From the NCBI GenBank assembly GCA_026770585.1, contig MU647232.1, positions 119,777 to 135,736 of the forward strand: a stretch of 15,960 bases of DNA, read 5' to 3'. Numbering within the stretch: position 1 is the stretch's first letter; every line of letters begins with the position of its first letter. The notes under the pieces are model-generated. The model searched no databases and was not told the origin of the DNA. It saw nothing but the letters and a program-made list of their open reading frames with translations. This document shows, piece after piece, positions 13,291-15,960 of the stretch. Source of the stretch: Baffinella frigidus. Taxonomy: Eukaryota; Cryptophyceae; Cryptomonadales; Baffinellaceae. Made by a program: the position numbers and the translations under genes.

Positions 13291-13423
13291 CCTCTTCACG
13301 AGCCTCTGCACTGGAGAGCGAAACGCGATCCGAGAGCAAAAATGCTTTCTCTGCAGTCCTTTCTACGGAAGGGCGTGTCGTTGGCATATGTTGGGAGAAA
13401 TTAAAACCTAAAGGACCTAAAGG
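13291..13423 (+). repeat. 133-bp module, copy 1
   Basis: It starts CCTCTTCACGAGCCTCTGCA, includes AGCAAAAATGCTTT and CTGCAGTCCTTTCTACGGAA, and ends CCTAAAGGACCTAAAGG. Copies at 13529-13661 and 14330-14462 have the same length with only substitutions. Its right 48 bp (TGTCGTTGGCATATGTTGGG onward) are repeated immediately at 13424-13471. One frame is open across this copy, and most of its differences from copy 3 leave that frame intact. Confidence 0.93.
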
Positions 13424-13520
13424 TGTCGTTGGCATATGTTGGGAGAAATTAAAACCTCAAGGACCTAAAGGATCAATAAGTGTCAAAGCCGTCAAAAGAA
13501 CCAACCTAAAGGACCTAACC
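13424..13520 (+). repeat. Partial module copies with ACCTAAAGG ends
   Basis: 13424-13471 duplicates the right third of the 133-bp module (one change, CCTCAAGG). 13480-13518 is a more diverged piece (GTCAAAAGAACCAACCTAAAGG). Both end in the ACCTAAAGG motif. Confidence 0.85.
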
Positions 13521-13528
13521 CTTGATCC

Positions 13529-13661
13529 CCTCTTCACGAGCCTCTGCACTGGAAAGCTAAACGCGATCCGAAAGCAAAAATGCTTTCTCTGCAGTCCTTT
13601 CTACGGAAGGGCGTGTCGTTGGCATATGTTGGGCGAAATTAAAACCTAAAGGACCTAAAGG
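13529..13661 (+). repeat. 133-bp module, copy 2
   Basis: No length change relative to copies 1 and 3. AGCTAAACG in place of AGCGAAACG creates a stop in the frame open in copies 1 and 3. It is followed at once by a zinc-finger relic. Confidence 0.93.
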
Positions 13662-13675
13662 ACCAGCGGCCTTCC

Positions 13676-13720
13676 TTCTCGACGTCCAGCGGCCTGACGG
13701 CATACATGCGCACCCATTCC
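13676..13720 (+). pseudogene. Half C2H2 zinc-finger relic
   Basis: The 45 bp translate as FSTSSGLTAYMRTHS, matching the C-terminal half of the finger FSTSSSLVRHMRTHS at 15087-15131. The first zinc-binding His codon CAC is TAC (Tyr) here, the Cys pair is missing, and no second finger follows. It lies 14 bp after a 133-bp module, just as the intact gene follows copy 3. It is a remnant of a duplicated zinc-finger gene, cut off on the right by the element at 13738. Confidence 0.7.
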
Positions 13721-13737
13721 CGCTACCAACCCTATTA

Positions 13738-13898
13738 CTAGCTCTGTTTCACTCTGGTTGACTAAATCGATTATGTCCTTTTATTCAACTCAAAACGCCA
13801 AAAGTCATCTTTTTCAAAGGGATTTGTCAACTTTTGGCGAACCGTTGCGATCTGGTCTCGCCAAATTGGCGAGACCAAATCGAGTGGAACAGAGCTGG
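13738..13898. mobile_element. CTAGCTCTG-family MITE with TATTA target duplication
   Basis: Left CTAGCTCTGTTTCACTC pairs with right GAGTGGAACAGAGCTGG. TATTA at 13733-13737 and 13899-13903 is a 5-bp target duplication. Internal palindromes: CGCCAAAAG (13796-13804) with CTTTTGGCG, and GGTCTCGCCAA-A-TTGGCGAGACC at 13854-13876. GGTTGACTAAAT recurs here from the 4268 repeats. A minus-strand frame of 147 codons over 13771-14214 runs through it and is not supported as a gene. Confidence 0.87.
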
Positions 13899-13906
13899 TA
13901 TTAGGC

Positions 13907-14276
13907 TGAGTCTCGTGCGCGAAAGAAAGCAGTCCCTGAGGGAAGAAGTAGACCAGTAGACCGCCGCATAGATAAAGGTGGGGAATGAGCCTCGAACCAA
14001 CCTCGCTACCAGATGAGACTCCGCTTGAGAGGAGAGAGGCCGCGCAGGCCAAGGCCCACACACAAGCGGAACCACTTGTGTGCGGGCCACACCCTTTAGC
14101 CGGTTTCTGCCGCGATCCTCTGTACAGGGGGGCTTGATGTGATCCGAAAGGAAGCATGGCCTTTCTACAGAACCAGTTCCGGTGTCCGCCTGTGGTGGGA
14201 GTTAAAAGAACCAAAAGGACATAAAGGCTTCCATAAGCTCCATACGACCTGAGTCTCGTGCGCGAAAGAAAGCAGT
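13907..14276 (+). repeat. 28-bp direct pair and a diverged module copy
   Basis: CTGAGTCTCGTGCGCGAAAG plus AAAGCAGT appears at about 13906-13933 and 14249-14276. Between them, 14117-14228 aligns loosely with the 133-bp module (CCTCTG.AC, GATCCGAAAG, CCTTTCTACAGAA, TGGTGGGAGTTAAAAGAACC, GGACATAAAGG). No gene is seen. Confidence 0.7.
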
Positions 14277-14329
14277 GCCGGTCAGTCTTTGGGATAACTC
14301 AAACACCCCAAGAGAACCACCCTGTATCC

Positions 14330-14462
14330 CCTCTTCACGAGCCTCTGCACTGGAGAGCTCAACGCGATCCGAAAGCAAAAATGCTTTTTCTGCAGTCCTT
14401 TCTACGGAAGGGCGTGTCGTCGGCATATGTTGGGAGCATTTAAAACCTAAAGGACCTAAAGG
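14330..14462 (+). repeat. 133-bp module, copy 3 (abuts the zinc-finger gene)
   Basis: Same length as copies 1 and 2. Its last ACCTAAAGG supplies the TAA (14457-14459) that closes the N-terminal frame of the zinc-finger gene, and sequence unique to the gene begins straight after. It may be the 5' flank, leader or an intron end of this gene family: CGCAG, AGCAG and GGCAG at 14464-14484 could act as splice acceptors. Confidence 0.92.
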
Positions 14463-14906
14463 ACGCAGCCAGCAGCCGTGGCAGCAGCAACTCCTGCTCC
14501 GGTGCTGCTCGACCCGTACCAGACAGAATCAGACGAAGAGGGTGGGGCCGCCCGTGCACCCGCCCCTGCTCTCCGTCTTGGAGCAGGCCGAGAGGGACGC
14601 GCTCGGGCGGTGCGAGGGGGGGGACAAGGGGGGAAGCGAGGGAGGGGGGAAGGTGCGGGGGATGGTGGAAGTGAGGAATCAAGGAAGATGGTCGGGCCGG
14701 AGAGTGGGGGGGGGGATAGATTGGGCGGAGGAGCCACGTCTGCTTCCCCAGCAAGTCAGGAGAGGCAGGCTCGCCGGGAGGAAGAGGAGGAGGGCGAGTC
14801 ATGGGAGGGAGGGCGGGATTCTGAGGAAGAGTCGCGGAAGAAGGCGAAGAAGGGGCGTGTGGGTAAGGCTGTCGTGGCGAAGGGCGGGCATGTCTGCGAG
14901 ACGTGC
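14460..14906 (+). other. N-terminal coding segment of the zinc-finger gene (frame A)
   Basis: This frame opens after TAA at 14457-14459 and runs to the Cys pair of finger 1. It encodes an Ala/Pro/Gly-rich stretch with YQTESDEEGG, then SASPASQERQARREEEEEGE, an acidic run, then the basic KKAKKGR (a plausible nuclear localisation signal), and ends GGHVCETC, exactly how a finger starts. The first in-frame ATG is at 14688-14690 with A at -3 and G at +4, a good eukaryotic start context. An upstream exon joined inside 14460-14480 is the alternative. The overlapping 14275 frame is Arg-rich and only becomes finger-like after 14907. Confidence 0.7.
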
Positions 14907-15414
14907 TTTGTGCAAGGCGTTCTCGGCGTCCGGCGACCTTGCTCAGCACATGCGGTTGCACTCGGGCGAGAAGCCGTACGTCTGCGCGACGTGCGGCAAG
15001 GCGTTCTCGCAGGCCGGACACCTGGCTGCGCACACGCTGACACACTCGGGGGAGAAGCCACATTTCTGCGAGACGTGCGACAAGGCGTTCTCGACGTCCA
15101 GCAGCCTGGTTAGGCACATGCGGACACATTCGGGGGAGAAGCCGCATGCCTGTGAGACGTGCGGCAAGGCGTTCGCGCAATCCGGCGACCTGGTTACGCA
15201 CACGCGGATACATTCAGGGGAGAAGCCGTACATCTGCGCGACGTGCGGCACGGCCTTCTCGCGGGCAGACACCCTGGCTACGCACATGCAGTTGCATTCG
15301 GGGGAGACGCCGCATGTCTGCGCGACGTGCGGCAAGGCGTTCTCGACGTCCAGCAACCTGGCTAGGCACAAGCTGACGCATTCTGGCCTGGACGGAAGCA
15401 ACCCCGGGATCTAG
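14688..15414 (+). CDS. C2H2 zinc-finger protein, six fingers, frameshifted in finger 1
   Basis: A probable nuclear DNA- or RNA-binding protein. Fingers start at 14889, 14977, 15061, 15145, 15229 and 15313 and follow C-x2-C-x12-H-x3-H with HSGEKP(Y/H) linkers (HSGETP before the last), the classical Krueppel-type format. Spacing is 84 bp (28 residues) except between fingers 1 and 2, where it is 88: the expected TGCGGCAAG reads TGCTTTGTGCAAG. This net +4 shift separates the N-terminal frame from fingers 2-6. Without correction, translation from 14688 ends at a stop at 15111-15113, while ATG 14890 would give 174 residues with five intact fingers. Helix residues (-1 to 6) are QAGHLAA, TSSSLVR, QSGDLVT, RADTLAT and TSSNLAR for fingers 2-6. 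The C-terminus is short (LDGSNPGI) before TAG. It may be a young pseudogene, a truncated functional gene or a sequencing error. No orthologue is named. Confidence 0.88.
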
Positions 15415-15468
15415 TAGCATGATCCGGGGTCGTCGGATCCGTTTGAAGCTGTTTCGGGTTGCTGGTGG

Positions 15469-15490
15469 ACCTCCACCTCGCTGTGGAGGT
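15469..15490 (+). other. Stem-loop in the zinc-finger 3' region
   Basis: ACCTCCAC (15469-15476), loop CTCGCT, GTGGAGGT (15483-15490). It is a perfect 8-bp stem 55 bp after the stop codon, overlapping the start of the 128-bp repeat. A role in transcript processing is possible but unproven. Confidence 0.6.
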
Positions 15491-15612
15491 GGAGTTAGAA
15501 TCCATCCGGAAAATGCTCGTATGAGCGGCCGACACGGGGTACAGTAAGTGGCACAATGCGTAGCATGTGCGGCGCTGGCGCTGGTTGTTTGGCAATAAAT
15601 TATCATTCTCTG
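15485..15612 (+). repeat. 128-bp dispersed repeat, copy 2, with AATAAA
   Basis: It matches 3427-3554 without length change. It starts 71 bp after the zinc-finger stop, so it would lie in the 3' UTR. AATAAA at 15594-15599 is a candidate polyadenylation signal, about 180 bp after the stop, and is AATGAA in the other copy. Confidence 0.87.
15594..15599 (+). promoter_or_regulatory. Candidate polyadenylation signal AATAAA
   Basis: This is a canonical hexamer downstream of the zinc-finger stop. Polyadenylation signals vary among algae, so the assignment is tentative. Confidence 0.4.
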
Positions 15613-15655
15613 GACCTAAAGGACTTAAAGGACCTAAAAGGACCTAAAGGAGGTC
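15612..15655 (+). repeat. GGACCTAAA tandem array
   Basis: Four near-perfect units (GGACCTAAA, GGACTTAAA, GGACCTAAAA, GGACCTAAAGG). The same motif ends every 133-bp module copy and module fragment from 13261 on, so it brackets the zinc-finger gene. Confidence 0.9.
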
Positions 15656-15729
15656 CTACGAGGAGCGCTGGAATCCCCCAGAATCCGGAGGGGGTTTTCG
15701 TGAGTGTAATGAAGATGCAGATATCAGTA

Positions 15730-15781
15730 CGTTCCAGTGTCCGTCTATGGTGGGAGCTAAAATAACCTAAAGGAGCTAAGG
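15730..15781 (+). repeat. Diverged right part of the 133-bp module
   Basis: GTTCCAGTGTCCGTCTATGG, TGGGAGCTAAAATAACC and TAAAGGAGCTAAGG align with 14174-14226 and, more loosely, with the end of the 133-bp module. It may mark the start of a further family member beyond the window. Confidence 0.75.
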
Positions 15782-15834
15782 ATCTGGATTCCTAGCAGCC
15801 GCTCGCTGGAAGAATCCTGATTCTCACTTAGCAG

Positions 15835-15960
15835 CCACCGAGGGCTTCAAAAATACAGTCCATCTAAACGATTTGTACTAGAATCTTATCCATTTGCGTT
15901 GGATGCCAACCGCAATTCCCCACCGAGGGCTTCAAAGATACAGTCCATCGAAACGATTTG
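15835..15960 (+). repeat. 85-bp-period tandem repeat, cut by the window edge
   Basis: A 41-bp segment starting CCACCGAGGGCTTCAAA and ending AACGATTTG occurs at 15835-15875 and 15920-15960 with two differences. The spacer contains the small stem TGCGTTGG/CCAACCGCA. Confidence 0.88.

Noticed and set aside
13771-14214. 147-codon minus-strand frame
   Set aside because: It runs through a MITE with intact target duplication and a diverged module copy, with no recognisable domain.
14275-14889. Treating 14275-15414 as one 379-codon gene
   Set aside because: It would start at GTG, not a normal eukaryotic start, and the Arg-rich part upstream of 14890 is out of frame with the N-terminal segment that ends in the finger-1 Cys pair. 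I place the ancestral N-terminal frame at 14460-14906 instead.
14440-15401. Long minus-strand frames opposite the zinc-finger gene (257 and 152 codons)
   Set aside because: They are antisense shadows of a GC-rich tandem 84-bp repeat. They show periodic peptides but no independent domain.

Overview
This window looks like nuclear DNA from a eukaryote, most likely a subtelomeric or telomere-adjacent repeat-rich region. The first ~2.9 kb is a degenerate array built on the 7-base telomere unit TTTAGGG, used by plants, many green algae and several other algal lineages. The only clearly recognisable gene, near the right end, encodes a C2H2 zinc-finger protein. I see no bacterial or viral genes, no rRNA or tRNA gene, and no transposase, integrase or reverse transcriptase. 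I cannot name the species.

Layout: 1-2870 is a 7-base-period array with locally homogenised variants (TTTAGGG, GTGTAGG, TTTCGGG, TTAGGGG, TTTTTGG) and a few embedded non-telomeric blocks. 2871-5800 mixes unassigned sequence, short telomere-like islands in both orientations, tandem repeats and the first inverted-repeat elements. 5800-12750 is a dense field of non-autonomous, palindromic, MITE-like elements. More than fifteen long inverted repeats can be paired by eye, and several are concentric, one palindrome lying near the centre of another. Two families recur. One has CTAGCTCTG termini, 5-bp target duplications where visible, and in one place a 144-bp head-to-tail expansion. The other has a CAACGAAAATTACTACAC arm found at six or more loci. 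Two further elements are flanked by TA. 12744-13200 is a GC-rich island with long minus-strand reading frames and only a weak hint of an enzyme fragment.

13260-15960 is a zinc-finger gene neighbourhood. A 133-bp module, ending in repeats of ACCTAAAGG, occurs three times without length change. One copy directly precedes the zinc-finger gene and one directly precedes a 15-codon relic of a finger. The gene has an acidic/basic N-terminal segment and six fingers, but the first finger carries a net +4-base indel that puts the N-terminal segment and the finger array in different frames. Its 3' region contains a 128-bp repeat also found 12 kb away at 3427-3554.

The elements do not form an operon or pathway. 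The picture is of a recombinogenic chromosome region where telomere-like repeats, palindromic elements and a duplicating zinc-finger gene family are being copied and decaying. All assignments were made by eye from sequence.
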